Numbered from the stretch's first letter, positions 46,201 through 58,813 are shown. The stretch: 64,000 nt of DNA from Boswellia sacra (GCA_013180625.2 SNVD02014110.1:835071-899070), one strand, 5' to 3'. Notes: generated by a model not told the origin, from the letters alone. Made by a program: numbers and translations.

Positions 46201-49200
46201 TCTTATAATCAACACATTAACCCTCAAAAAAACAAGCAATATTATATCGACACATGATAGTGTACGTCCATTCTCTGTTGATGTAATATAGAAATAGGCC
46301 AAAATTTCAACATGCTATCGTAAGTCTTACTTTGGCAGCACCGTGGAAACAAACAGTCCCCACAAGGAAGTGTGCGAGAAGCTTCTAGCAACATTAGTTC
46401 ATTACCCCCATCCACTTTCTTATGTCAAAATGCATGCAGTGGGCAATGGGCTCTGTCTCACGCCTGTCTGCTTAGAGGAAAATTGATTGCACCATCGATG
46501 TCCATCGATCAAACAATTAGTGGTTGTGAGGAGCTAAGGATTCTCCAGGCTTAATGGGCAAACGCCCTGATTTTATTTCTCATCAATCTTTTCGATGTTT
46601 CTGCCTGCTACAATCTTCACTTGCAATAATCAAGTGTTCATCAGGTGACCTTGAACTTTTTTGTATGGTTGTGGCCACAACAAGCTCTTTAATTGTCTAT
46701 TTTGGAGGTAATTGATTTTGCCAGAGGTCAACATTAGCCATTACTTCACAAGTTCATTGATGTAATTATTCATTCAAGCAAAAATGTCCATCTCATCTGG
46801 GCTTTTCTGGTGGTCAAACGCGGAGGGGCCATTGTCAAAGCATGGCCGTTGATGGATTGAAGGGACATGGGTGGGACCCTTGATCTTAAGGAAGCATAAT
46901 ATACAGCGGGATCCACTTAGATTTGGATGATAGGGGCCATTTTGGAGTTAAATGCTTCCAACCTCAACAACTTGCCTCTTCCCCTCCCAGCCTAGGCTTT
47001 GGTCTTTTGCTTAGCTGTGAAGGGCTACCCTACTCTCACCTTACCAATTACCTGCACCCAGTAAAATTACAAGACCCCGCTTTCCTTTACCAAATTACAA
47101 TGGAAAATGGACAAAATTCTGAACTTAACTTCACATTTGTACTAGAACTGCATGTAATCTGGAGAGTCGAATAGTCATATATATAATCAGTATTTACAGC
47201 TTGTCAAATATTTATGGCAATTCAATGAATAGCTCGGGGATAATTGGAGCTGAAGGAGGTGGTGGGAAGGGGGTCTTAATAATTTGGAATTATCGAAGAC
47301 AAACATTCGAGGAGAGGGGCCCTAGTCCTAGTCACGTGCTTCCAGTCCTAAGACGAAAGACAGCTGCCTAACAAACCATCTTCGTCACACTCTTCCAGTC
47401 CCACTTCAAACCTCTCATATGCTGCCACGTTTGTACACTTGGATCACTCCACGTGACCTTGTACACAGTCTCTGGAGATAGAACCTAAACGACGTCAATG
47501 TCAATTTTAGTAACTGTACGAGTTTGATTGCTTCTGCTTTCACCTCAAACAAAGCCATAATTGGGTTGTCTTAACTTGAGGAGGTTCATATATGATATAA
47601 GTCAAGCTCACACTGGCTCCGGACGTTTCAGCTTTGGTTTATGCTTGCTAACGAGCAACAGCTAATCAATTCTATTCTTAATATCCTAGTTTAGTGTTGT
47701 CCTCACTCAGAATCCGAAAATTTTAAAACCATTTTGTGGGAGATCCAATCACCTGATTATCATCAGTACGATTTGTCCTTTCAGATTGTAGGAACCATCG
47801 AATTTGTGAGCATCCTTTGACTTGTGGATACCCGTTTGACATTATTTTTATAAGGAATTTTTGCAAGACTAGGCAGGGAGATGGGTTGGCAGCTGGCTCT
47901 AGAGTGTCTGGACGCTTGAAAAGCTTTAACATGTAATGTAACCAATAACAGACGACAATGTGTGACACGTGGGGCCTTCTAGGCTTGGAGGGTAAGCGGA
48001 TTCTCGCAGTCAGTACATGATATAGAATACTAGAGAAAATCACTAAATGGCCTTTCCTTTTCCAAGTCTTTTCCCAGTTTTATAGGGAAATTAAGAACTA
48101 AAAACTTTGAGCTTTTGTGCAGCTAGCAGAAGGGTTGAAAGTTGAAAAATCTAATTACAAAAGCAGAAAGGAAAAATGAAAAGGTGGCACTTTCCTTCCT
48201 CTTTACACGTGAAAACCTCTTTTCCTTCCCTTTATGTAAAACTTTTCGCCTAGCTTTCAGCCCATTGCAGACCCATTTTGTTATCTTATCTATAAATCTA
48301 TTATATGCGGACTTGACTTGCGTAGCTACTAGCAACTAGAGTTTTATTTATTTTATTATTTACTGCGTGCTACACGATTACTAGATCATTGTTTGCTTAT
48401 CCAGACATACTAGACTTGCCAAAGCCAATCGTTATTGAGTCATTGGCTATGATTATTGCTCTGAATTGGTTTCTATTAACTAAAATCCAAGCCAAAAATT
48501 CTAATTAATTCAGTTTCTAAGAAACTTTACTCTAAAAAAAAATAGTCTCGTTTGGTCTAGTTTAAGTGGTGCGTTTGCACGTGAACCTGGACTACTCGAG
48601 TCCTTTTCTAGTTTCAAATTCTAACTCTATGGTTTTGTAACTTAAAGAATCAATGAATGGTTCAATTGGATTTGCATGCCCGGAGTTCCTAAAGTTTGTC
48701 CTCCAAATCTGTCTATTTCTCATCTTTCCACTTTATTTTGCCTGCCTTGTGTCTTCATTGCACGAATGGATTGGAGATTGTGGCAGACATCAGAGAACCC
48801 ATACGATACGGCATTGAAGATTTGGGTATAATAAAGAGATTCCTACCCAAGTGAACAGGAAAATTGCATGGTGGATTCCCCCACTAGGGTCACATGTCCT
48901 CTCCAATTTGAGAATAGTCTAATCACTCCAAATAATGCATTTCCGAAAGGACTGAAATTGGAGGAATGTATTAAGTTTTAATATAGGGAAAGTCTTCGAT
49001 AAAATAGACGCACTACAATTAATGTGTAAAGCCTCTAAAATTCCATTATGACAATTTCGAAAGAAACACCGATGGCTTGTTAATTTCTACAGGTGGATCA
49101 TAATGGTTTTGACGTTACTGTTCTAGATTTCGGAATCTTGACACAACCAAGCAAAGTCAGAGGTCCAGTCCCATCTTGATAAAGTATATACTTTGGGGAA

Positions 49201-50459
49201 GTTTGGAATCTATTGAGCAAAACTCAGTGTAGTAGTTGTTGTTACTCACAAGTCACAACCAGACCGTAGATGGAATTTAGACTCACTAAGACCAGACCCA
49301 TGATGGATTGGAACCCATAATGGCAGATTTTTTGGGTCATTCTCTTTGAATTATACTGGTTTTTTTCACCTAAGCCCAGCGTCAAGTGCATTCTCACGTT
49401 GAACAGATGGAATGGGCTTTAATCAAATAACATTGGAAACAACCTACATATGGTCATTATTTGGTGTTAGGCCTGGAGTGATCTAATTTCATTGACCTTG
49501 TTTATAAGTACAGCTCCTCTCCAGTGGTTTCACTTGCCACCTATCCCCAGCATTTGCCTTGTCCAGGGTAATCTCTGCTGCTTATCAAATGCATCCAAAT
49601 GCAGTAACTAACGTTTGATAATGATAATGATGTATTCCATGTTGTTGCTGGCTTTGATGTTTAATATATGCCGCCTGTTATATCCGCATCACATGTGAAC
49701 TTCTGTAGCTTGAAACGTCTCTTTAGGAATTAAGACCATTACATGTTAGATCCTTGTCTTCTCTCGATCACTAATGCACATATGCAGATTATGGACTGCT
49801 GAGTGCTGCGCATTAGGCCTCGCAGTAAATTAAGGCAGCCGTCTGGCAGATAGTGCATGCCTGCAAGCTCATTTATGTATTTGCTTAAGAAGTGTAATCA
49901 TAGCACAAAATTTGCAAAAACTGGTCAGCAATGCATCATATTAGCAGCTGGTGCCCCCAGTATTTGGTCCTAGTGTCATTGGAGTAGCCAACAAATAGCA
50001 AACAACCAAATTAAAGAAGATCGTTGTTGGACGATACGTCGTCGTTTATAACGAATTTAAGAAGTTACTTCAAAAAAATTGTGTAAGACATTCACAACAA
50101 TTACTAGTAATCGCCATTACGTTCCCCTTTGATTTGTGTTACTTCAAAAAGTACTGTAAATAAATCGATTAAGAACACAAAAAACAAAATTTACTTGCTT
50201 TTGCTTATTGAAATGACCTTGAGAGTGAAGCTTTTCATGCTGTGATTTATAAATTCCAATAAACTTGTATTGAAATTCTACCGTAAACACTACCATTTGA
50301 AGAAAAAGAAATCAACATTTTCTAGTTATTAAGAGGAAGGTACTTATGAGTTAACATTTAATTTCTCTATATTATTATCAAAGCTTAAATTAGAAATTTT
50401 ATTGCCGTTGTATGTCATTTTAAATGAATATTGTTTCAAATAATTTGGCAAGCAATCGA
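40277..50459. other. Long intergenic stretch without a recognised gene
   Basis: About 10.2 kb of AT-rich DNA. No reading frame exceeds about 140 residues and none shows a domain or codon pattern I recognise. Items seen: a poly-A/A-rich run near 42418-42448, (ACAACA)n near 42536-42560, a GC-richer patch at 43083-43235, a GC-rich foldback at 44923-45017, and ACGTG motifs around 47429-47460 and 47964-47976. No element termini were found. A non-coding RNA gene or diverged transposon could be missed by eye. Confidence 0.4.
44923..45017. repeat. GC-rich foldback
   Basis: GCCCGGGGC...ATAT at 44923-44935 and ATAT..GCCCCGGGGC at 45002-45017 form inverted arms, extended by 'acatatgaa' (44953-44961) pairing with 'ttcatatgt' (about 44989-44997). 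About 95 nt could fold as an imperfect hairpin with an AT loop. No known microRNA sequence is recognised in it. Confidence 0.35.
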
Positions 50460-50467
50460 GTTGTTAC

Positions 50468-51760
50468 TAGGGATGTACACGGGTCGAGTCGGGTCGGGTT
50501 TTGCCAAACCCGACAAAACCCGATACATGATCGAGTTAGACATTTTAAACCCGTAATTGGGTTTCTGAAGCATGTAACCTGAGTATAACCCGAATGGTCA
50601 GGTTGGTCGGGTCACACTTGACACTCGACACTTACATGTCGAGTCATGTCGGATTTAAAACCGACACTCGATATCAGTCTATTTTCGAAGGCATCGAGTG
50701 TCTGATGATGCATCCGACACTCGACACTAGCCACTCGACACTCGACACTTACATGTCGAGTCGTGTCGGATTCACAACCGACAATCGATATTAGTCTATT
50801 TTCGAAGATATCGAGTGTCGGATGATGCATTCGACACTCGACATTATACACTTGATACTTGACACTCGACACTTACATGTCGAGTCATGTCGGATTCACA
50901 ACCGACACTCGATATCAGACTATATTTGAAGACATCAAGTGTCCGATGCATCATCCGACACTCGACACTAGCCATTCGACACTCAACACTTACATGTCGA
51001 GTCATGTCGGATTCACAACCGACACTCAATATCAGACTTTTTTCGAGGACATCGAGTGTTGGATGCATCGTCCGACACTCGATACTAGCCACTCGACACT
51101 CGACACTTACATGTAGAGTCGTGTCGGATTCACAACCGACAATCGATATTAGTCTATTTTTGAAGACATCGAGTGTCGGATGATGCATCCGACACTCGAT
51201 CTGACACTCGATCCGACACTCGACACTATAAACTTGACACTCGACACTTACATGTCGAGTCATGTCGGATTCACAACCGACACTCGATATCAGACTATAT
51301 TTGAAGACATCAAGTGTCGGATGCATCATCCACACTCGACACTAGCCACTCAACACTCAACACTTACATGTCGAGTCATGTCAGATTCACAATCGACACT
51401 CAATATCAGACTATTTTCGAAGACATCGAGTGTCGGATGCATCATCGGACACTCGATACTAGCCACTCGACACTCGACACTTACATTTCGAGTCGTGTCA
51501 GATTCACAACTGACACTCGATATCAGACTATTTTTGAAGACATTGAGTGTCGGATGCATCATCCGACATTCGACACTATCTACTCAACACTCGACACTTA
51601 CATGTGGGGTTACATGAGTTAAACTCGATCCCAAACTCGATTGCAAAAAACCCGAAGTTTATAACCCGATTTCGGATTTTTTATTATATTAACCTACCCG
51701 TAACCCGACAAACCTGATAAAACCTGATCGGGTCGGGTCTGGTAATTTTGAACACCCCTA
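50468..51760. mobile_element. hAT-like element filled by a satellite
   Basis: 1293 bp with termini TAGGGATGTACACGGG and its rough complement ...TTTTGAACACCCCTA, rich in ACCCG/CGGGT words near both ends. Flanking 8-bp sequences GTTGTTAC (50460-50467) and GCTATTAC (51761-51768) match at 6 of 8 positions, fitting an old hAT target duplication. The middle is a tandem array (50612-51605) rather than a transposase gene. Several long overlapping reading frames on both strands are products of the array. Confidence 0.72.
50612..51605. repeat. 117-bp tandem satellite array
   Basis: Nine units, marked by 'cttacatgtcgagt' or variants at 50631, 50748, 50872, 50989, 51106, 51247, 51363, 51480 and 51597. 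Spacing is 116-117 bp, with two longer units of 124 and 141 bp caused by extra copies of the short word 'cgacactcga'. The unit is CpG-rich and includes inverted pairs ('gtgtcgga'/'tccgacac'). Confidence 0.92.
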
Positions 51761-51768
51761 GCTATTAC

Positions 51769-52150
51769 AATAATCTGATGTCACGTCACTCCACCCAACT
51801 CATGCTCTAAATTTCAAATAACGATTTAGATTTACATTCAATAAATTGGGTTCGGCTGATTGGACCAGGATCCACCAAGCCTAACATTGTTTATTATTAT
51901 TATTATAATTTTTTTGGCAATTTATGCCTTCATCTTCTCAATATCTATTATCCTTGATTATGTTCTCTTAGAGTTGTCTCAGCCCGAATCTAAATCCTCT
52001 GCATCCACAAAAACAAAATCTTGCAATCTCCTAATCGAATTTTTCTTCTCAACTTTGTCACTGCTTTGGAGAGGCGTAAGCTTTGTTATTCAGCCACAGA
52101 AATTGCGAAAATAGGTGGATAAATTGGTGTATTCCTTGTCAACTATATAA
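51769..52150. other. Short intergenic spacer
   Basis: About 380 bp between two inverted-repeat elements; no gene recognised. The 84-residue frame at 51860-52114 starts in a T/A-rich stretch and has no recognisable domain. Confidence 0.45.
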
Positions 52151-53352
52151 GGGGCTAGTTTAGAATTACTGTTGTTGTGGAAATAAGCAGTTTCTGCTTT
52201 ATTGTAGAAAAAATTAGCTTAAAAAAAAAAGCACGAGGATGTTTGATAAACCAGTTTTTAAAAATTGCTTTGCTTTTCAAAAGCAGGATAGAGGTGTTTA
52301 GAATTGTTGTTATTGCAGATTTTATTTTGCACAAATAACCAAAATAGACATATATAATAGTCATTTATAATATTTAACTATTTTAAACAAATTTTATATA
52401 AATATAAATAAAATGTATAATTAATTTTTAATTTATGTAAAACATATAAATGGATAACATGTATGTTTACATTTAATTTAATTGAATATTAAATTCAAAT
52501 TCATTTAAATTTAATATTTATTACGAAAAAATACATTTATTTATAAAATAATTTTACATTTATGATATATTTCAATGTATATTGTAATTAATAAAAGTGT
52601 AAAAAAATATTATATTTATTGAATTAATTTTATGAAATTTAAAAAATAAAAAATAAAAAATTTAAACTTGTCATCAAAGGAGTCATTGGACTGCCGTCAG
52701 AGATGGTTGCCAGTGATCATTTTAGAGGTGCATTCGGTAGCATCGCTGGTGGCACCATGATCTCCGGTGCATGATTGATCATGCACGATGGTTATAACAG
52801 CAAAAAGGGTACAGTTTTGCGATAGAATATGGGAAACTTTTCGACCAAACTTTTGTCATCTTCTCTTGCAAAATGCCATACATTGTAGGGTTATAACCTT
52901 TGTGGATCGTCAGACCGCACATCGGTGATCATGGTGGTGTCGTTGGTGTTGTTGGCATGCCTCTAGAGCAGTCATCGGTGATCACCTCTGGCAGTTGTTT
53001 GGTGACTCCACTAGCGATAGTTTTAAATTTTTTTTCAAATTTCATAAATAAATTTAATAAATAAAATAAAAATATCTAATTATTAATTAAGTATATTTTA
53101 AAAAATGAAGGAATAGTGTAATATATTCTTTTAATGAAGATATTTTAGACATTTCATAAATCACAAGAAGAAGTAGGTTTTTAAAAAGTTAGGGAGCTTT
53201 TAAGGTCCTTTATAAATCTAGCTTTTTTTTTTTAACAGCTTTTATTTTGAAGCAGGTAGAGAAGCAATCCCAAACACCTTTGTTTTGCTACTATTGTTGT
53301 AGAAAAAAAAACATTTTTTTTCCCCATAGCAACAACAATTTTAAAGGGCCCC
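52151..53352. mobile_element. Inverted-repeat transposon, non-autonomous
   Basis: 1.2 kb. Left end GGGGCTAGTTTAGAATTACT with TTGTTG, right end (complement) GGGGCCCTTTAAAATTGTTG: about 30-bp imperfect inverted repeats. A subterminal 'caaacacctt / gaggtgttt' pair adds support. A clear target duplication was not found. The core (about 52668-53030) is GC-richer than its AT-rich arms and may be host-derived, but no protein is recognised. Confidence 0.5.
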
Positions 53353-53402
53353 AATATCTCCTTGGAGAAGTACTTCCAAAGATCATCTAAAAAAGTACTT
53401 CC

Positions 53403-54220
53403 TGTAAGATCTGGAAGTATGAAGTTATGTGTAATAAAATAGTAAACTGTAAAGTAAAATGGAACAGGAGGATTTTATATGATTTGGTTATAAAAACTAC
53501 ATCCATGGACAACTTTCGAGCTGCAATTTTAGGATCGTTTACAGTGTTGACTCACTCTCACACACTGACCTAATCTTTGTAAAACAAAATCCCATCAAGA
53601 TCTTAAACTCTAGTGACATTGCCCACTCTTTGTCGTTGATAGCTTAACAACACACTGTTAAGGAAAATATAACTACATTGTCTGACATTGAATTACATAA
53701 ACACTTAACTCGCAAGTTCTCTCAAGTGTATACTAACTTCGACAGACCTAATTGAAATTTATACGCGATCACAACCTCTCTTATATGAATAAGATACTCA
53801 TAAAATAAAATTAAAGAAGTATTCCAATTTGCATTGAAGCTCTCCTCTTAATTCTTGAAATGCGGTGACATACACCATCAACATATAAGTTATGTAAACA
53901 TAACATTATATATAGTGAGATGCCCCATTGTAATCTCTTTAAAATCCTGTAAAAATCTTAATCAAACTCAAATTAGGATAAAGACCACTACTTTAGGAAG
54001 TGATATAAATAACTCCTCAATGAAATAGGACACAAATAAATATACTCCTAATTTAACTAGAATACATCAAATAATGTCATAATCTAAAGAGATATTCATT
54101 ATGAATCAAATACTTCCTTCAATTATACTTCTAGAAACAGTAAAATTAGTTTGATCACAAGTTGGTCCAAAATTATTATGCGCATGGCACATACAAGAGT
54201 GTCACACATTGACACCAACA
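53403..54220 (-). repeat. Copia 3 3' LTR (minus strand)
   Basis: 818 bp. On the minus strand it starts TGTTGGTGTCAATG immediately after the polypurine tract AAAAAGGGGGAGAT (54221-54234) and ends ...GATCTTACA at 53403. A TATA-like 'actatatata' on the minus strand is near 53918. Copia elements with an extra 3' gene (SIRE/Maximus lineage) show this type of junction. Confidence 0.75.
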
Positions 54221-54825
54221 ATCTCCCCCTTTTTGGCAACTTGTGATGAAAACACCAAACTGTTTTTGATTAAAGAATACCACACAAAAATAAGTCCAAA
54301 ATAACTATAAGCAATCATGATCTATCAAACAGAAAATGATATACTTAAAGAAATAACAATTGTGCAGTTATAAATCACATAACAGAAAAATGTCTGAATA
54401 TAAATATCCAGCAAAAACAAAACAAAGTGAAGTTGAAAAACCTGTCAAACAACACTTCAACCAAAACATGATCAGAGCAAATAACAAAATATTACAAAAA
54501 CATCAACCTAATGAAATATATAGGTAAGAACACAAAACACAATAAAGTAAATCCTGCAAAGTAACAACTCAAAAACACAAGGCATAAAATAGTTCGAATG
54601 CAAATATAAAGACTCCTTACTCCCCTTGACTTACCACCCTTGAAGTCAAGGAGCATCAAGGAGAATCAATTCAAATAAAACAAAAAAAAAAATTAGAATA
54701 GACAGAATTATCAGAAACTTCTTCTCCCTCTTGATTTCAGAACAAGTTTCAAAATAAAATAAATAGAAAGGGCATTAATGAAGTTGGGCAGACTTATGAA
54801 CATGAGGCAAAGATAAACTGTTAGG
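54221..54825 (-). other. Copia 3 polypurine tract and 3' spacer
   Basis: The tract at 54221-54234 primes plus-strand DNA synthesis. The following 590 bp are A-rich non-coding spacer between it and the end of the extra reading frame. Confidence 0.65.
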
Positions 54826-56670
54826 TCATTTCTTGATCCTACCAACCTTAGTCTTAAACCTTTTGCCAGTAGTGGTAGGTATAGGCTATTCAGAAACCAC
54901 AGGAGTGGTCTGTGCTCCAGTTGTATCAGATGAAGTAGTAGTGACCTCTATCATAATCTTACGGATTTTCTTGTAAAGTTTGTCAGCACTGATTTCAGGT
55001 AGCTGTGATTCAGCAACGGGTTGTTATAGATCCATAAGTGATTCTGCTGCAAATTGAGTTGGGATTACTATGGCTGGTTCTGCTGTGTCTGCTATAGGAA
55101 CTGGTTCCTATGTGTGTTCTGCATTAGATGTATGCTCTGCTTCATGTGAAGATGACTATGGTGGTGGAGAGACAGGTTGTTCTACTTCAGGAACTAGAGC
55201 AATGTCAGGTTCTTCTTTAAAAGGTAGTGAAGGTGATGATATTTCGAGTTCCTCTTGAGCTAGTTCATATGACAAGGATTCATCCTTCAGTTCTGGAACT
55301 GCTATTGTAATTTTCTGCTTCTTGTCAGACTTTTTCATCACCACTTTGACCTTCTTCTCGCCCTTCAAATTAGTTCCTTTAGCTTTCTTCTCGAATTTCT
55401 TTTTCTTCTGTTTCTTTTCGCTGTCATGTCTGTCTCTACAACGGGTTTTTTAGCTTGTTCCTCCTCTGACATTTGCTGTGCTATCTCTGGCATTTGCTCT
55501 GCAAGATGCTCTTGCACCACATCTGCAGTTTCCATGGGTTGTGGTTCTTCTGCATCAACTGATTCTCCAGCAAGTTTATTCTCCAATTTAGATTGCTTTG
55601 CTTTGATGTCCTTGAGATCCTGCACAATATCAGTCAAAACAAAATTGATCAAAGCAAGCTGCTCTTCCACATTGCTCATTAGATTGTTTCAAACTCTTCT
55701 TGGTTTTGGTTCAGGGATAGGTAGATCAGATTTGTCATGCAGTCGATGCAAAAATCCTTTTGTGATGGATTTATACAAAATTTTAGTGTGTTTTTTTTTG
55801 GGCTAATAGGAACACCATTTTAAGCTAAAATACCTTGAATCAAACAAGGAAATACAAGCAAATGGTAATCGGATTTATATGGTGCAATCTGGACAATCAT
55901 CCTATAAATCCATAAACCTAAATTAATTGGTTTATTTGTTCCCAAACAGAACAGAAATTTCACTCTATCTCCCCTGACTTGGTTCTGATTTGAAGAAGGG
56001 AACCAATCAAACTGTGCAATTTTATGCAAAACCCGATATTTCTTTATAAGGTATTATTGATCAATGCCATCTCTTGGATTCCAAACTAAATCCTCTCGAC
56101 CGTTAATTTCTTAATAACAACTGCCATATCAAAATTTTCTTCAACAGAGTGCAAACTACCAATGGATATATCAAAGAAAGTGTTGATAACGTTCGGTGAA
56201 AATTTCACAAATTTTCCTCTACAATACACTTTGTGATAATGATAGCTCTTTAAGTAATCAATTGAAGCAGTAATATTCGCATAAAATTCTTGAATCAAAG
56301 ACTTAACAGGGGGTAGGAAGTTGTTTACCGTTCGATTCCAGTAAATAGACTCAAGAAGTTCACTCAAACCATACTTGTTGAAGTCGGTTATCTTTACTGG
56401 CCTTTCTACTTGTAACTTCCTCTTTGATGTATACTTCAAGAAATTTTGCTTAACAACTGTTGTGAGGAACTTGTTGAACTTTGGCTTCACTTTGTCCTTC
56501 AGTCGCTTAACTGGGATTGACTCATCTTCAGTTATTATAGGATCAATTGGGGTCTCTGTATGATATTGTTGAGACTGCAATGACTGAGAATTGTCGCTAT
56601 TATTGTGACCACAGTCGTGTAAGGAAGATGATGCAGTGTTGGTCTTCCCAGATTCAGTTAAGGACGCCAT
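54826..56670 (-). pseudogene. Copia 3 'plant transposon protein'/envelope-like ORF (broken)
   Basis: Starts at MASLTESGKTNTASSS (ATG at 56668-56670) and ends near KVGRIKK at 54826. The first block (to 56086) is a Ser/Gln-rich head, a basic KRLKDKVKPKF stretch, then VKSLIQEFYANI and VYCRGKFVKFSPNVINTFF, the pattern of the 'putative plant transposon protein' domain. The second block (55820-56029) has NLGLWIYRMIVQIAPYKSD. The third (55365-55679) begins MSNVEEQLALINFVL and has a predicted coiled coil around DLKDIKAKQSKLENKL. The last is acidic/Pro-rich with a basic end. Frameshifts and stops separate the blocks. Such ORFs lie between pol and the 3' LTR in copia elements and have been called envelope-like; the function is unproven. 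The remainder of the element is cut off at 56966. Confidence 0.7.
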
Positions 56671-56966
56671 TGCTAGGGTTTGAAAGCTGTAAGTTTTTGC
56701 TAGAACAGAGAGAAGTGAGACGAGAGAGAGAATGGATGCAAAGCTGATCGAATATGATATGAACAAAGATAGCCTTAATTATGTTTGTGATATACTTGGG
56801 AAGAAATTGGATTTTAATACAATTTCGTTTCCCATAAATTTTAAATTTTAAATCCTTTTCCAAAACCACTTAATTAATATCATTAATGAACAAAAAATTT
56901 AAAATTTATTTCCATTAAAATAAGAAATTCTAATAGAGTTAGGATTCCCGCCACTGAAGTTTTCCC
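56671..56966 (-). other. Copia 3 internal remnant
   Basis: About 300 bp of AT-rich sequence upstream of the extra reading frame, ending where the plus-strand copia 4 LTR begins. The pol region of copia 3 is not present in the window. Confidence 0.5.
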
Positions 56967-57184
56967 TGTTAGCCCTAAGGCTACATGATAATTTTGATGA
57001 TAACAATACACATTGATTAATTGAGATTTACTAACATGTTTATTTATGTGCAAGAGCAAGATCATTGAAATAATTTTTAAAATCAAGAAGAGGCTTATTA
57101 AAATGAAGTGTTGAAGCTAAGGAGAAGACTACATGTTAAAGGCACCAAAGTTTAAGAACAACGATTGACTCAAGGAATGTGACA

Positions 57185-57900
57185 CATGAGCAATGTTCAA
57201 TCAATTGGTCATATATATCTCTACAAATATCCAAATGACGTGATTCTTGAGCCTTTGGAAAGATTCTCAATTTATAACATTTCATATGTTTTAATGAATT
57301 CAAATTTCAAGTGCAAGGTTGTCCAAATCATCATGCAAGTTGAAAGACAAATGGAAGCAGCTGACATGAGCACCGAATACTCCTTTGGACATATCTTGAG
57401 CTAGAAAAATCAAAATGACTTGATTCTTATGGCATTGGAAAGATGACTTAATGAAAACATTTCATATGTTTTGAAGAAATTCAAATTTCAAATGGAAGGC
57501 TGACATAATTGACATGAAATTCGGTGGACTGACACAGAGAAGAAAAATCAACTCACATGAGCACCGAATGGTGTTTTGGCCATATCTTAAGATAGAGATA
57601 TCCAAATGCTTTGATTCTTAATGTTTTGGAAAGCTTATTCAAATATGAGATCTTTTATGTTTTAAAGAAATTCAAATTTCAAACGGAAGGCTGACAGAAT
57701 TATCATTCAATTTGGTGGACTGACACAAGAAAGAAAAATCAAGTCACATGAGCACCGAATGGTGTTTTGGCCATATCTTGAGCTACAGATATCCAAATGA
57801 CTTTATTCTTGATGCGTTGGAAATCTTATTCAAATTTGCAGATCTTTTATGTTTTGCAAATTTTCAAATTTCAAACGGAACATTGACAAAAATGGCAGAC
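57185..57900 (+). repeat. Four 180-191 bp tandem units in the copia 4 LTR (U3 side)
   Basis: Units start at 'catgag' at 57185, 57365, 57556 and 57747. Each has 'tggNcatatctt', 'atatccaaatgac', 'tttggaaag' and 'caaatttcaaa' in the same order. The last two are the most alike. They lie upstream of the TATA-like box, so they could act as repeated enhancers. Confidence 0.88.
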
Positions 57901-58181
57901 AAGATTACGATTTTTATGGTGGGCAGAAAATTTGGAGATGGTGTCTTCACTTGATTAAGTTCATCTCATTTGCCTATAAAAGGAGCCCTTCTCCCATGCA
58001 TTCAACAAGCATCTATCAAGCAAAAAAACAAGAGAAATATCAAGTCTAGAGAGCTTTTATATTCTTTATCTACTCTTTGAAGAGAGTTATACTTTTGTTG
58101 TAAAAATTACTTTGTTCTTGTATTGTGGTGAGAGTGAGATCTTCTTGTAAATGATAAAAGTTATCCTTGAGAGAACTATTT

Positions 58182-58470
58182 CCTTGGTGAGGTTGTTCAT
58201 CAAGAAGAACTCTTGGTGTGGTGTTATCAAGAGTTGAAGGAAGTTGCCTTGGTGAGGTTGTTCATCAAGAAGAACTCTTGGTGTGGTGTTATCAAGAGTT
58301 GAAGGAAGTTGCCTTGGTGAGGTTGTTCATCAAGAAGAACTCTTGGTGTGGTGTTATCAAGAGTTGAAGGAAGTTGCCTTGGTGAGGTTGTTCATCAAGA
58401 AGAACTCTTGGTGTGGTGTTATTAAGAGTTGGAAGAAAAAGTCTTGGTGAGGTTGTTCATCAAGCAAGTT
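58182..58470 (+). repeat. 65-bp tandem repeat in the copia 4 LTR (downstream side)
   Basis: Perfect or near-perfect 65-bp units starting 'ccttggtgaggttg' at 58182, 58247, 58312 and 58377, with a diverged fifth start at 58442. The near identity of units 1-3 shows recent expansion. Confidence 0.93.
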
Positions 58471-58797
58471 GTAAAGAATTCTATAACTTAGTGGAAAGCC
58501 TAGCTTGTGGAGCTAGGAGCCCGTGGACGTAGGCAAGATTTGCCGAACCACGTAAATTGAGTTTGCACTCTCTCTCTATCCCTATACTCTTTACATTTAC
58601 TTGCACTTGAGATTATTTATTATTGCTATTCTATTGATTGCATCTTATACAACTTCTATTTTCATCTTCTTCACTTCTATTCTCAAAAGAAAAAGTGAAA
58701 TAATTTTTATCTTTCAAGAAAAGTTTTATAAATTCGTTTTGATAAATAAAACCCAATTCAACCCCCCCTCTTGGGTTGTCATACCTGGGTCAACAAG

Positions 58798-58813
58798 TGG
58801 TATCAGAGCAAGG
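58798..58813 (+). other. Copia 4 primer-binding site
   Basis: TGGTATCAGAGCAAGG, complementary to the 3' end of plant initiator-Met tRNA, 2 bp after the 5' LTR. Confidence 0.9.

Larger units (their letters stand above)
56967..58795 (+). repeat. Copia 4 5' LTR
   Basis: 1829 bp, TGTTAGCCCTAAGG ... GGGTCAACA. Unusually it contains two separate tandem arrays (57185-57900 and 58182-58470). A TATA-like 'gcctataaaagg' is at 57971-57982, and the R/U5 part would then include the 65-bp array. Confidence 0.87.

Noticed and set aside
50612..51617. Overlapping reading frames up to 163 residues on both strands
   Set aside because: They exist because the repeat unit of 117 bp is a multiple of three and lacks stops in several frames; they encode only the repeat.
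58182..58470. Regular repeat with even spacing resembling a CRISPR array
   Set aside because: Units are head-to-tail with no unique spacers, in a plant LTR; it is a simple tandem repeat.
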